A stretch of DNA of 64,000 bases from Acinetobacter populi (GCF_002174125.1 NZ_NEXX01000006.1:235370-299369); one strand, 5' to 3'. Counted from the stretch's first letter, positions 17,769 through 26,801 are shown. Notes: generated from the sequence alone by a model not told the origin. Made by a program: numbers and translations.

Positions 17769-18995
17769 CTAACGGGCATTTTTTGTACGAATACGTAGAA
17801 TATAGACACAGATTAAACCAAGCACACCATAGATCAGCATGGTTGTGGCAATATTTTGCAAAATACTGCCATGTAAATGATATAAAATTACCCCTGCCAA
17901 CAAACCAATCGCAAACTGAATGCTCCCCAATAAAGCACTTGCCACACCCGCACGTTGCTTTTGTTTGGATAATGCCAATGCCGTTGCATTTGGGCCTGTA
18001 AGACCAATACTTGCCACCACAATAAATAAACCTATCAAAACCCACTGAATATTGTCTGGGGCATAAAGTGCAGCGCCTGTTACCAGAATTGCACCAGAAA
18101 ATTGCAAGGTTCCACCAAATTGGAGCAACGGTAATGGCCCGATTTTACGTACAATTTTGCTATTCAAAAATGAAAACAACATAATACCAAAGGCATTAAC
18201 ACCAAAGGCAAGGGCAAATTGTCGCTGAGAAAAATGATAATGCTCAATAAATAATGCCGATGCCGAAGTGATATAACAGAACATCATGCCTGAGAATAAA
18301 GACATCGCCAGCATTGGTGTACGAAAGCTGGAATCCTGTAAAACATTGCCATACATGATCATCAGTTGCTTCATGCTTAAGTGTAGACGACGTTCAATAG
18401 GCAAGGTTTCCTGAAAAAATAAATGCACACAGAGCAAGGCAAGACTACCAACGATGCACAATAATATAAATATGCTGTGCCAACTAAAAAAGGAGATAAG
18501 CACCGCGCCAATCATGGGAGCGATAATTGGGGCAATCCCCAAGATCATGGCCATATGTGCCAAAGCTTGTGCTGATGTATTCACATCAAAACAATCACGA
18601 ATCGCAGCCCGTGCAATCACCACCCCAACACAGCCACCCAAAGCCTGCAACACCCGGGAAATGATTAAGGACCATTCAGTTTGTGCAATTGCGCATAAAA
18701 ATGATGCTGCAATATAAATGACCAATCCGATATAAAGTGGTTTTTTTCGCCCAATCCGATCGCTTAATGCCCCATAAATTAACTGTCCAATCGCCAGACC
18801 TAAAAAATAGGCCGGGACAGAACTGGAAATACTGGCTGTCGTGGTTTGAAAATCTTTGGCCATACTCGGTAAAGCAGGCAAATACATATCAATGGACAAT
18901 GGCCCCAAAGCGGTTAGCAGCCCGAGTAAAGCAATCCACTGTAAGGAATATTGCCTGGTTTGTGTAAGAGAAGAAGTCGACATTTTTTTCTGCAT
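17769..18995 (-). CDS. Bcr/CflA-family multidrug MFS exporter
   Basis: This is a 408-residue 12-helix major facilitator of the DHA1 Bcr/CflA group, inner-membrane drug:proton antiporters. The first helix carries LGLLTALGPLSIDMYLPALPSMAKDF, the group signature. The loop 2-3 motif is LIYGALSDRIGRKKPLYIGL, and helix 5 has the antiporter-type motif SFFSWHSIFILL. The ATG at 18995 gives MQKKMSTSS; the second ATG at 18983 (MSTSSL) is an equally good start because neither has a strong ribosome site. It is divergent from the YccS-like gene with a 260-base gap and ends at a terminator shared with the nitroreductase gene. The drugs exported are unknown. Confidence 0.9.
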   Translation of the reverse strand: MQKKMSTSSLTQTRQYSLQWIALLGLLTALGPLSIDMYLPALPSMAKDFQTTTASISSSVPAYFLGLAIGQLIYGALSDRIGRKKPLYIGLVIYIAASFLCAIAQTEWSLIISRVLQALGGCVGVVIARAAIRDCFDVNTSAQALAHMAMILGIAPIIAPMIGAVLISFFSWHSIFILLCIVGSLALLCVHLFFQETLPIERRLHLSMKQLMIMYGNVLQDSSFRTPMLAMSLFSGMMFCYITSASALFIEHYHFSQRQFALAFGVNAFGIMLFSFLNSKIVRKIGPLPLLQFGGTLQFSGAILVTGAALYAPDNIQWVLIGLFIVVASIGLTGPNATALALSKQKQRAGVASALLGSIQFAIGLLAGVILYHLHGSILQNIATTMLIYGVLGLICVYILRIRTKNAR

Positions 18996-19254
18996 TCCGA
19001 AATTGCCACAAGAGTAGCAAGTCCCGAATTAAAATTAAAGTCAGAATGCCAGAGAATTCATGCGCTGTTTATCTTGCTCCAGCTCGTTGTCGTAGTCATC
19101 AAAATTGCTGGAGTGAATAGAAAGTTTGTTATCAGGCGTACCATATAAATTTCACTATGGCAAAATTTTTTAAAATGATACAGAAATATCAGTTATTAAA
19201 GAGAAAATTCATTATAATTTAAACTCTATAATACGATGTATGGAAAATTGATCA

Positions 19255-21429
19255 GTGGGTGCTTTATCGGCATTACAACGTGTCAGCTATAATTCAAGTC
19301 TGATGTATAACATACGCATGTTGATTGCGTTTGTCGGTACAGCCTTTATTCCTTATCTGCTCGATCAGCAAATCCTGACCATTCCCTTAACATTGGGCGT
19401 GGTTGCCGCAGCACTCAGTGATATTGATGATCGCTTTTCCGTTCGTATCCGCAATCTATTTCTGACCTATGTTGGTTTTTTTGCTACTGCTGCTGCGGTG
19501 GAATTACTTTTCCCCCATCCCGTGCTATTCGGCATTGCCTTAATTATTTCCTGCTTTTGTCTGATTCTTCTGGGATCATTAGGAAAACGCTATGCCACCA
19601 TTAGTTATGGTTGTCTGGTGGTTTCTGTCTATACCATGCTAGGTGTGGATATTTTCCCCAATTGGTATGAACAACCAACATTATTGGTACTGGGTGCGGC
19701 TTGGTATGGTTGCCTTTCCACCATTAGCTTTTTATTGTTTCCGGTTCGGTTGGTACAGGATCAACTGGATCAATGCTATCGCTTGCTTGGTAATTTTCTG
19801 TTTGTAAAATCCAATTTATTTGATGTCGATATGACACCGGAAAATTATCAGCAGGCCATGATCGAATTGTCTTTAAACAATGCAAAACTGGTCGGTACTT
19901 TTAATGATACCCGAATTTCTCTGGTGACACGCCTTAAGGGTGACCGTGGACAAAAGGATACTCGGCGTAGTCTGCAATATTATTTTATTGCACAAGACAT
20001 TCATGAACGCGCAGATTCAGCCCATATTGATTATCTAAAATTATCGAAAATTTTTCAGCACCGAGATATTCTATTTCGCTTTCAGCGTATTTTAAGTTTA
20101 CAGGGTAAGGCGTGTCAGGATTTGGCCCATGCCATTGCCAAACGACAACCCTATATTCACAATCATCGGTTTAAACATGCATTTAAGAATCTGGACCTCT
20201 CTTTGGATCAACTGGAGCTGGAGCAACATTATGATCTGGTCTGGCTTAAAGCACTGCGCTCATTACAACGTAACCTAAAAGAAATTGACGCTCAGCTTAA
20301 AAATCTTGAATCAGAACGTGCATTTTTGAATAGTAAAGTGCCCAGTAAGGATGATGTACTACAAAATGACGATTTGACCGGCTTAAAAGATATCTGGCAA
20401 CGAATGCGTCAGAATTTAAGCCCAGAATCCGGCTTATTCCGGCATGCAACTCGTCTTTCCATTTTGTTATTGGTATCACATATCATTGTACAACTGACCC
20501 ATCTGGAATATGGTTACTGGATTCTACTTACGGTACTGTTCGTTTGTCAGCCTAATTTTAATGCCACCAAACGCCGTTTAAAACTACGGATTATGGGTAC
20601 ACTCGCCGGGGTTTTAATCGGTACATTTATTATCCATTTTATTCCGTCAGTCGAAGGTCAGTTGGTATTACTAGTGATCAGCGGCGTTTTATTTTTACAA
20701 TTGCGTTCCCAGCAATATGCACAAGCCACCATGTTTATTACCATGCTGGCACTGATTAACTTCCATCTTGCCGATCCGCAGCTGAATGCTGCCCTGCCAC
20801 GGGCAATTTATACCATTGCCGGATGTTTTCTGGCTTGGCTTGGCATCATGTTTATCTGGCCAGACTGGAAGTTTCGCCGTCTGCCTAAAGTGCTACAGAA
20901 TACTTTAATCAGCCAGTGTAATTATCTTGCCGAAATTGTGAAACAATATCATGTAGGACGTAATAATGGTCTGGACTATCGCACCGTGCGTCGCAAGGCG
21001 CACATTATGGATGCAGAACTGGCCTCATTAATTTCCACGCTGGCAACAGAACCCGATTTTGACAATGACCAGAAACAGCATGCTTTCAAATTTTTATGCT
21101 TGAATCATACCTTGCTCAGCTATATTGCCGCTTTGGGTGCACATCGCAATATGATCCAAGATCAGGAAATTTTATTGATTCTTGACCATGCGCTAGAAGA
21201 TATTCAAGGCGCATTACTGCATGATGAAGCCCCTGAATTAAAAGCACAATCTGCCATTCAAACCCTGAGAGATCGTATTCTGGATCAGGAGCAGGCACTC
21301 GATGATCAAGCCACGGTGATTCTGCAACAACTCGCACTGATTCTAAATCTGCTGCCCGAACTAAGCTTTCTTAAACAGAATTTATCCTATGACCATGATC
21401 CAGATGCAACTGCACTCGCATCTTTATAG
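19255..21429 (+). CDS. yccS: YccS-like FUSC family inner-membrane protein
   Basis: This 724-residue protein matches the YccS/YhfK group of the fusaric-acid-resistance (FUSC) superfamily. It has an N-terminal block of about six helices (residues 18-165), a cytoplasmic helical domain (about 170-390, with SLQYYFIAQDIHERADSAHIDY), a second block of about six helices (390-545, GYWILLTVLFVCQPNFNATKRRLKLRIMGTLAGVLIG) and a cytoplasmic tail. The motif in the second block is the FUSC signature. The start is a GTG at 19255; an ATG 15 bases upstream in frame hits a stop at once. Related proteins are associated with export of aromatic acids, but no substrate is proven for YccS. Confidence 0.87.
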   Translation: MGALSALQRVSYNSSLMYNIRMLIAFVGTAFIPYLLDQQILTIPLTLGVVAAALSDIDDRFSVRIRNLFLTYVGFFATAAAVELLFPHPVLFGIALIISCFCLILLGSLGKRYATISYGCLVVSVYTMLGVDIFPNWYEQPTLLVLGAAWYGCLSTISFLLFPVRLVQDQLDQCYRLLGNFLFVKSNLFDVDMTPENYQQAMIELSLNNAKLVGTFNDTRISLVTRLKGDRGQKDTRRSLQYYFIAQDIHERADSAHIDYLKLSKIFQHRDILFRFQRILSLQGKACQDLAHAIAKRQPYIHNHRFKHAFKNLDLSLDQLELEQHYDLVWLKALRSLQRNLKEIDAQLKNLESERAFLNSKVPSKDDVLQNDDLTGLKDIWQRMRQNLSPESGLFRHATRLSILLLVSHIIVQLTHLEYGYWILLTVLFVCQPNFNATKRRLKLRIMGTLAGVLIGTFIIHFIPSVEGQLVLLVISGVLFLQLRSQQYAQATMFITMLALINFHLADPQLNAALPRAIYTIAGCFLAWLGIMFIWPDWKFRRLPKVLQNTLISQCNYLAEIVKQYHVGRNNGLDYRTVRRKAHIMDAELASLISTLATEPDFDNDQKQHAFKFLCLNHTLLSYIAALGAHRNMIQDQEILLILDHALEDIQGALLHDEAPELKAQSAIQTLRDRILDQEQALDDQATVILQQLALILNLLPELSFLKQNLSYDHDPDATALASL

Positions 21430-21500
21430 TACTAAAGATTCACTTTTTTAGATGCTTTAATGCTAAAATACAGGCAATTTTTTGTTAGCTGTATAGATTT

Positions 21501-22058
21501 ATGACATCGACCACTTACGCATACACGTTACAGACTGTTCCTTATGAAGTCTCCACCGAAGAACAACGTACCGCACAGATGATGATGTGGCGTAGCACCA
21601 ACAAAATCCGTCCGAGAACATGGGCGATTTTAGGGGTACTTACTGCTTTGGCTATTCTTGGGCTGATTTTTATCAAAAATTACTCTACTGTTTTTTGTTG
21701 GGTAATTTTAGTCTGTGTGGCTTTATTCCTGTTTATTCGCACCTTTGTTTATGAATGGTATGTAAAACGCAAAATGAACGAATTTCCGGTTCAGGAAATC
21801 AAAGGCATTAAACTGGGTATTCAGCCACATGGCATGGTCATGCAACAAAAAGTGGGCATGCAGCAAGGCGTTGCCAATATTGCCTGGAAAGAAGTGACAG
21901 AATGGTATGACAGTCCTGAATTTTTACTGATGACATTTACAGCAAAAGGACAACAAGGCTCTTTTTTCTTGCCTAAACGCATGAACTCTAAAAACTTTTC
22001 ATTCGACACCATTCGCAAACACTTGAATGAATCTGTCGGAACTGCTAAAAAAATCTAA
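21501..22058 (+). CDS. YcxB-like membrane protein
   Basis: This 185-residue protein has two adjacent hydrophobic helices (about residues 42-60 and 63-82) followed by a soluble C-terminal domain. That domain (HGMVMQQKVGMQQGVANIAWKEVTEWYDSPEFLLMTFTAKGQQGSFFLPKR) fits the YcxB-like family, a small beta-domain found in membrane proteins of unknown role. The basic stretch after the second helix (YVKRKMNEF) places the domain in the cytoplasm. It begins about 70 bases after yccS on the same strand and ends at its own terminator. Confidence 0.7.
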   Translation: MTSTTYAYTLQTVPYEVSTEEQRTAQMMMWRSTNKIRPRTWAILGVLTALAILGLIFIKNYSTVFCWVILVCVALFLFIRTFVYEWYVKRKMNEFPVQEIKGIKLGIQPHGMVMQQKVGMQQGVANIAWKEVTEWYDSPEFLLMTFTAKGQQGSFFLPKRMNSKNFSFDTIRKHLNESVGTAKKI

Positions 22059-22065
22059 AAATTTA

Positions 22066-22093
22066 AGCCCTCATATCAAGATGAGGGCTTTTT
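22066..22093 (+). terminator. Rho-independent terminator after the YcxB-like gene
   Basis: A 9-bp stem AGCCCTCAT/ATGAGGGCT with loop ATCAAG is followed by five T residues, 8 bases past the stop codon. Confidence 0.9.
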
Positions 22094-22100
22094 ATACAAC

Positions 22101-22119
22101 AAGAATGAGAATAAATATT
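22101..22119. promoter_or_regulatory. Weak Fur-box-like site before the PepSY reductase gene
   Basis: The segment AAGAATGAGAATAAATATT matches the 19-bp Fur consensus at about 13 positions. It is only suggestive in this AT-rich sequence, but it fits the expected iron role of the downstream gene. Confidence 0.25.
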
Positions 22120-22195
22120 AAATGCAAATCCATATTATCTGCAAAATGTTCAGGTATAATCTTCTGCAATATTTCAGACCTTTTTACGTATTGCC

Positions 22196-24943
22196 ATGTT
22201 TAAGAAAACTTTTTTCCAAATACACTGGTTTTTGGGTATTACAGCAGGCTTAATTCTGTCCCTAATGGGGGTAACGGGAGCAATTTACTCCTATGAACAG
22301 CAAATCCTGAAGTGGATCAATCATGACAGCTATGTCGTTGAGGTACAGAATAAACCTAAACTTAATCCAGATGAACTTTATCAGCATTTTATCCAGCAAG
22401 ATCCGGATCTAAAGATCAATAGTATTACCATTGCTCAGGCAGATGATGCCTCTTCTACGGTCAATATCGTCAAAGAAGGTGAGCGTCGTGGTTATAATAT
22501 GATGGTCAATCCTTATACTGCTGAGGTATTACCGGAAATCAAGGGTCGGGATTTTTTCCAGTTTATTCAACAATTGCACCGAAATTTAACCGTTGGTGAA
22601 GTGGGTAAACAGATTACTGGTGCATGTACTTTAATGCTGATTTTCTTTGTATTAAGTGGGATCTATCTGCGCTGGCCGAAAAAGCATTCTGTACGGCAAT
22701 GGCTATTTGTAAAACCCAAATTAAAAGGTCGTAATTTTATCTGGGACTTACATGCTGTAGTTGGAACATGGGTTATTGTATTTTATCTGATCTTTGCCAT
22801 GACAGGATTATACTGGTCTTATGACTGGTGGCGTAACGGCATGTTTAAAGTACTGGGTGTCGAACGTCCGCAGATGACACAAGGGGGTGCTGGTGGTCAA
22901 AGACCGCAAGGTCAAGGTGGTGAACGCCCTGCTGCACCAAATGGAGAAAGAGGAAATAATAGATCCCAACAGCCCGATGGAGAGCGTCCACGTGGTGAGG
23001 GCCGTGCTGAACAAGCTAATCGTGGTGAAAATAGCGGACGCCAGAATCGAGGTGAAGGCAACAACTTTAATCGCAATGGCAACACGGAAAATGCTCAACG
23101 TGGCGAAGGCCGTAATGCAGGTTTTGGTCGTGAACAAAATAATGAAACAGCAATCTCATCACAACAAATTAGCCATGCATTAAATAAAGCATGGGTAGAA
23201 TTCCCAGAAAAAGTAAAACGGGATTATTCAAGTATTACCTTTAATATTCCTAAACAAAATGATGGCAAAATTGAGCTTTCATTTGTCGATGCCATTGCGC
23301 AGCATGAACGCGCGCGTAATAGTGCAACCTATGATTACCAAAATTCTTCCATTGAAAAAATGGAATTATATGCAGATAAAAAGCTCAACGAAAAAATCAT
23401 GAGCAGTATGCTACCGGTGCATCGTGGTAGCTTTATGGGGCCGATTTATCAGTTTTTTGCCATGCTGGCCTCTCTGGCAATGCCATTATTCTTTGTGACC
23501 GGCTGGATGCTTTATCTTAAACGCCGTAAACAGAAAAAACTGACCAATGCAGCACGTCAACAGTCCAATGTAGTTCACCTTGATGCCAATGCCGAAGCAT
23601 GGACCATTCTCTATGCAAGCCAAACTGGTACAGCAGAACAAATTGCCTATAACACCTCTAGCGCCTTACAACAGGCAGGTGTACCTGCACAAGTTAAAGC
23701 ACTAAAAGATTGTAGCAGCGATGATATCCGTGATCATCAGCGTGTATTGTTTATAGTCAGTACCTATGGTACGGGTGATGCACCGGATCTGGCAGTAGGT
23801 TTTGTCAAAAAATATATGGCGCATGCTGCACAATTCGATGGTCTTAAATATGCTGTTTTGGCCCTTGGTTCTAAAGAATATCCAGAAACTTATTGTACTT
23901 TTGGTCATCGACTGGATAACTGGCTTAAAGAAAACAATGCCAAAGCTGTCTTTAATCTGGTCGAAGTAGATAATAGCAATAAAACTGATTTAGAGCGCTG
24001 GTACACTGCACTGGCAAATATCACCCATAAAGATGTACAGGTAATTATTAACGAAAAAACCTTCGATGACTGGCAACTGGTATCCCGCCATCTGCTCAAT
24101 GAGGGCAGTCTGGGGGAACCTGCATTTGAAGTGATTCTTAAACCCTTACATGATCAATCCTGGCATGCTGGTGACATTGCTGAAATTCAGCCAGGAAATA
24201 GCCAGCAACGTATTGCCGACTTTATCGAGCAACATCAACTGGAAAATAATGCTTCAACCTACGAGGTATTACGTTATAAGAATCTCACGCAGTCAATCGA
24301 TCTTCAATCCAATTCGGAACAACAGCTCCTGCAACTTAGCGATCTGCCTTCACGTGAATACTCTATTGCCAGTATTGCCAATGAAGGATTCCTTCGTTTA
24401 GTGGTACGTCAAAAACAACTTGCTGACGGGTTCGGTTTGGGATCCGGCTGGTTAACTGAATATGCCGAACAAGGCATCACCTTGCCAGCACGCATTCGTA
24501 CCAATCCATCATTCCACCTGATTGATGATAATCGCCCTGCACTGTTTATTGGTAACGGGACAGGTATTGCCGGTTTACTTAGTCTGTTAAAACAACGTGA
24601 ACAATTGGGCTTTATTCAAAACTGGTTGATTTTCGGTGAACGTCAACACAGCGTCGACTATTTCTATCGAAAACAAATTGAATTATGGCAACAGACTGAA
24701 CATCTGCAATATGTTGATCTTGCATTTTCCCGTGATCAGGCACAACGTACTTATGTACAGGATAAATTACTTGAACAACAACAACGCGTGATTGAATGGA
24801 TTGAGGGAGGTGCTGTCATTTATATCTGTGGTAGCATCGATGGTATGGCAAGTGGCGTAGAACAGGCACTGATTGACATATTGGGTGAAGAAAAACTCAA
24901 TGAATTACGTCAAACAGATCGTTATCGTCGAGATGTATACTAA
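22196..24943 (+). CDS. PepSY-TM / flavodoxin / CysJ-like reductase fusion
   Basis: This 915-residue inner-membrane flavoprotein joins a PepSY-associated four-helix membrane module to a diflavin reductase. Helices lie near residues 10-32, 140-162, 188-212 and 415-440, with PepSY-type periplasmic segments between. A low-complexity Gly/Arg/Asn/Gln-rich linker covers about 223-320. From about 467 there is a flavodoxin domain (ILYASQTGTAEQIAYN, VSTYGTGDAPD, ALGSKEYPETYCTFG). An FAD/NADPH domain follows, with PSREYSIASI, GFGLGSGWLTEYA, GNGTGIAGLLSLL, YICGSIDGMASGV and the CysJ-like ending RYRRDVY. Databases often label such proteins sulfite reductase alpha subunit, but the membrane module argues for transmembrane electron transfer, plausibly ferric-siderophore reduction. 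No hemoprotein partner gene is adjacent. Confidence 0.88.
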   Translation: MFKKTFFQIHWFLGITAGLILSLMGVTGAIYSYEQQILKWINHDSYVVEVQNKPKLNPDELYQHFIQQDPDLKINSITIAQADDASSTVNIVKEGERRGYNMMVNPYTAEVLPEIKGRDFFQFIQQLHRNLTVGEVGKQITGACTLMLIFFVLSGIYLRWPKKHSVRQWLFVKPKLKGRNFIWDLHAVVGTWVIVFYLIFAMTGLYWSYDWWRNGMFKVLGVERPQMTQGGAGGQRPQGQGGERPAAPNGERGNNRSQQPDGERPRGEGRAEQANRGENSGRQNRGEGNNFNRNGNTENAQRGEGRNAGFGREQNNETAISSQQISHALNKAWVEFPEKVKRDYSSITFNIPKQNDGKIELSFVDAIAQHERARNSATYDYQNSSIEKMELYADKKLNEKIMSSMLPVHRGSFMGPIYQFFAMLASLAMPLFFVTGWMLYLKRRKQKKLTNAARQQSNVVHLDANAEAWTILYASQTGTAEQIAYNTSSALQQAGVPAQVKALKDCSSDDIRDHQRVLFIVSTYGTGDAPDLAVGFVKKYMAHAAQFDGLKYAVLALGSKEYPETYCTFGHRLDNWLKENNAKAVFNLVEVDNSNKTDLERWYTALANITHKDVQVIINEKTFDDWQLVSRHLLNEGSLGEPAFEVILKPLHDQSWHAGDIAEIQPGNSQQRIADFIEQHQLENNASTYEVLRYKNLTQSIDLQSNSEQQLLQLSDLPSREYSIASIANEGFLRLVVRQKQLADGFGLGSGWLTEYAEQGITLPARIRTNPSFHLIDDNRPALFIGNGTGIAGLLSLLKQREQLGFIQNWLIFGERQHSVDYFYRKQIELWQQTEHLQYVDLAFSRDQAQRTYVQDKLLEQQQRVIEWIEGGAVIYICGSIDGMASGVEQALIDILGEEKLNELRQTDRYRRDVY

Positions 24944-24980
24944 GGCGATATACCAGATTTAAAACCTTAAATCACCCCAA

Positions 24981-25016
24981 CAAGCCCTTCTTTATATAAA
25001 ATGAAGGGCTTGTTTT
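24981..25016. terminator. Bidirectional terminator between the PepSY fusion and the DUF2750 gene
   Basis: A perfect 10-bp stem CAAGCCCTTC/GAAGGGCTTG with a 12-nt loop is followed by T residues on the plus strand. The minus-strand DUF2750 gene ends immediately beside it, so it can serve both transcripts. Confidence 0.8.
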
Positions 25017-25475
25017 ATATGGCATGGATACGAATCTTACGGGGTAATGGAATATCTGGATGAGCTTTAAAAAATTCTGGTGATTTGGTATAGATTTCAT
25101 ATAAATAGTTTTTTAAATCCATCAATACTTTACTCGGTTCCAGAAATACACTCCGCCCTTCTGGTGTCATCATAATTGATAACAATACTTTCTCTTTAGC
25201 AGCATAAGGCAACACCTTAAAAATGAAATTGTCTAGCGTCATTTCCGCAGGTTGGTATTTTGCCCATACCTCAGTCTGACATAGTTTCGCAAAGGTTTTA
25301 TCTGCCCAGACTGGCAGAGAGTTTCGTCCATAGGACGTGGCACCAATGGCCCAGCCATCGTGATACAATCCCCAAACACATCGTTTTTCCACAATACTTT
25401 TAATAAAATAGCGATAGCGCTCAAGTGATGTATCCAGATTTACAGCACACTGTTGTACCGATCTGGATTGGTCAT
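25015..25475 (-). pseudogene. DUF2750 family protein, apparent frameshift near the N-terminus
   Basis: The main frame (25015 to about 25440) encodes a DUF2750 domain: LERYRYFIKSIVEKRCVWG, then YHDGWAIGATSYGRNSLPVW, AKLCQTEVWAKYQP and SIMMTPEGRSVFLEP. This frame has no ATG upstream of the conserved ERYRYFI segment; the first usable codon, a GTG at 25392, would remove it. An ATG at 25473-25475 in another frame gives MTNPDRYNSVL and a stop at 25440-25442. Skipping two bases there (25441-25442) joins the two into a normal family N-terminus. So the gene is probably broken by a 2-base gain or 1-base loss, unless it starts at a rare codon or the assembly is wrong. It is a paralogue of the gene at 25684-26064. 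Confidence 0.7.
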
Positions 25476-25683
25476 AGGTTTTCTTCTTTTCTATCCATTA
25501 AATTAACGTAAGCAATTCATTCAATCCATGAATGAACGTAAATATTAAATTTTTTAGAGAATAATGAAAAGTTAGATGTGTTAAAGAATCTCGTACAGCA
25601 CATCGTACTTGAACAATAAAAATAAGCTTAAATAATCAAAAGAACTTACGAAAGGACTTTACCAAATGGCAAAGGATACTGAA

Positions 25684-26064
25684 TCACCCCAGAATAATTT
25701 CTTCCTGAAGGCGTTTTGGATCAACAAATAATGCTTCACCAGAAGGTGTGCGATTGATCGCTAGCGAATATTGGTGCTGGATCAAATAAGGAATGATCTC
25801 TTGCATCAATGCCTGTAATGCTATTTTTTGTGGTTTGGAATCTTGCCATTCCTCATAACAACATAACTTTGCATTGATTTCACTTGCCCAAATAGGAAAA
25901 GCTTTTTGCCCACCTGCATCAAAGCACAAAGACCAATGTGCTGTTGCAATACCCCATAAAAACTGTTGCTGAATGATTTGCTCGATAAAAGCATAATACT
26001 GTTCATCTTGAGCATAAGATTTTGATTGAGGAGATTTTGAGAAACTGAAATATGGATTTTTCAT
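25684..26064 (-). CDS. DUF2750 family protein immediately downstream of tRNA-Val
   Basis: This 126-residue soluble protein belongs to DUF2750 (unknown function). The domain reads DEQYYAFIEQIIQQQFLWGI, FDAGGQKAFPIWASEINAKLCCYEEWQ and LAINRTPSGEALFVDPKRLQEEI. The first 20 residues (MKNPYFSFSKSPQSKSYAQD) are polar. The ATG at 26064 lies only 17 bases after the CCA end of a tRNA-Val gene, with no terminator between and no obvious Shine-Dalgarno sequence, so it is probably cotranscribed with the tRNA array. The open frame extends back through the tRNA, but that extension is simply tRNA sequence translated. It is a tandem paralogue of the damaged DUF2750 gene 208 bases downstream. Confidence 0.78.
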   Translation of the reverse strand: MKNPYFSFSKSPQSKSYAQDEQYYAFIEQIIQQQFLWGIATAHWSLCFDAGGQKAFPIWASEINAKLCCYEEWQDSKPQKIALQALMQEIIPYLIQHQYSLAINRTPSGEALFVDPKRLQEEIILG

Positions 26065-26081
26065 TATTTTTAATTCAAATA

Positions 26082-26157
26082 TGGTGGGCGCTGACGGGAT
26101 CGAACCGCCGACATTCTGCTTGTAAGGCAGACGCTCTACCAACTGAGCTAAGCGCCC
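26082..26157 (-). tRNA. tRNA-Val (anticodon TAC), copy 1
   Basis: The 76-base cloverleaf includes an encoded CCA. The acceptor stem GGGCGCT pairs with AGCGCCC, the D arm begins TAGCTCAGTTGGTAGAGC, the anticodon loop is CTTACAA and the T arm contains GGTTCGATCCC. It is the last tRNA of the array in the direction of transcription. Confidence 0.98.
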
Positions 26158-26165
26158 TGAGGAAA

Positions 26166-26193
26166 AAATTTGATTAATAATCAAATTTTTGAT
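26166..26193. repeat. AT-rich palindrome in the tRNA spacer, copy A
   Basis: A perfect palindrome (AAATTTGATTA, one base, TAATCAAATTT) lies in the spacer between tRNA-Asp and tRNA-Val. The same element recurs around 26495-26522, showing that the Asp-spacer-Val unit was duplicated. It could form an RNA processing hairpin. Confidence 0.75.
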
Positions 26194-26270
26194 GCAAGAT
26201 AAACACAATACGTAATATCTAAAAGCATCATCAGGATCTTGCCATATAGAAAATTTAAATTCCTATAAAA

Positions 26271-26347
26271 TGGCGCAGCGGACGGGACTCGAACCCGCGA
26301 CCCTCGGCGTGACAGGCCGATATTCTAACCAACTGAACTACCGCTGC
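26271..26347 (-). tRNA. tRNA-Asp (anticodon GTC), copy 1
   Basis: The 77-base cloverleaf includes an encoded CCA. The acceptor stem GCAGCGG pairs with CCGCTGC, the anticodon loop is CTGTCAC and the T arm has GGTTCGAGTCC. The discriminator base is G, as expected for tRNA-Asp. Confidence 0.98.
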
Positions 26348-26410
26348 ATATCGAATTTATTACATAAATTCAGGTCATTTCCTTTTATATTTAACCACTC
26401 AAAGGATAAG

Positions 26411-26486
26411 TGGTGGGCGCTGACGGGATCGAACCGCCGACATTCTGCTTGTAAGGCAGACGCTCTACCAACTGAGCTAAGCGCCC
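26411..26486 (-). tRNA. tRNA-Val (anticodon TAC), copy 2
   Basis: The sequence appears identical to the copy at 26082-26157, with encoded CCA and TAC anticodon. The downstream spacer to the next tRNA lacks a terminator, so the array is read as one transcript. Confidence 0.98.
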
Positions 26487-26494
26487 TGAGGAAA

Positions 26495-26522
26495 AAAATT
26501 TGATTAATAATCAAATTTTTTG
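26495..26522. repeat. AT-rich palindrome in the tRNA spacer, copy B
   Basis: This is the second copy of the AAATTTGATTA palindrome found around 26166-26193, with adjoining spacer sequence also similar. It marks a tandem duplication of a tRNA-Asp/tRNA-Val unit of about 330 bases. Confidence 0.75.
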
Positions 26523-26584
26523 ACGCAAGACAAACGTAATACGTTATATCTAGAACATCAATAAATATTTAAGTCTTTATAAAA

Positions 26585-26661
26585 TGGCGCAGCGGACGGG
26601 ACTCGAACCCGCGACCCTCGGCGTGACAGGCCGATATTCTAACCAACTGAACTACCGCTGC
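26585..26661 (-). tRNA. tRNA-Asp (anticodon GTC), copy 2
   Basis: The 77-base gene matches copy 1, with acceptor stem GCAGCGG/CCGCTGC, GTC anticodon and encoded CCA. Confidence 0.98.
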
Positions 26662-26698
26662 ACTATATAAAAAACTTAAATCACATACAAAACTTAAA

Positions 26699-26775
26699 TG
26701 GCGCAGCGGACGGGACTCGAACCCGCGACCCTCGGCGTGACAGGCCGATATTCTAACCAACTGAACTACCGCTGC
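26699..26775 (-). tRNA. tRNA-Asp (anticodon GTC), copy 3
   Basis: The 77-base gene matches the other two tRNA-Asp copies and lies 37 bases upstream of copy 2 in the direction of transcription. Confidence 0.98.
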
Positions 26776-26801
26776 ATTAAATCTTGTACTCAAACAAACT
26801 A

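Noticed and set aside
17695..18045. 116-residue minus-strand frame overlapping the end of the Bcr/CflA gene
   Set aside because: A shifted-frame shadow of the exporter; Cys/Trp-rich and without homologous features.
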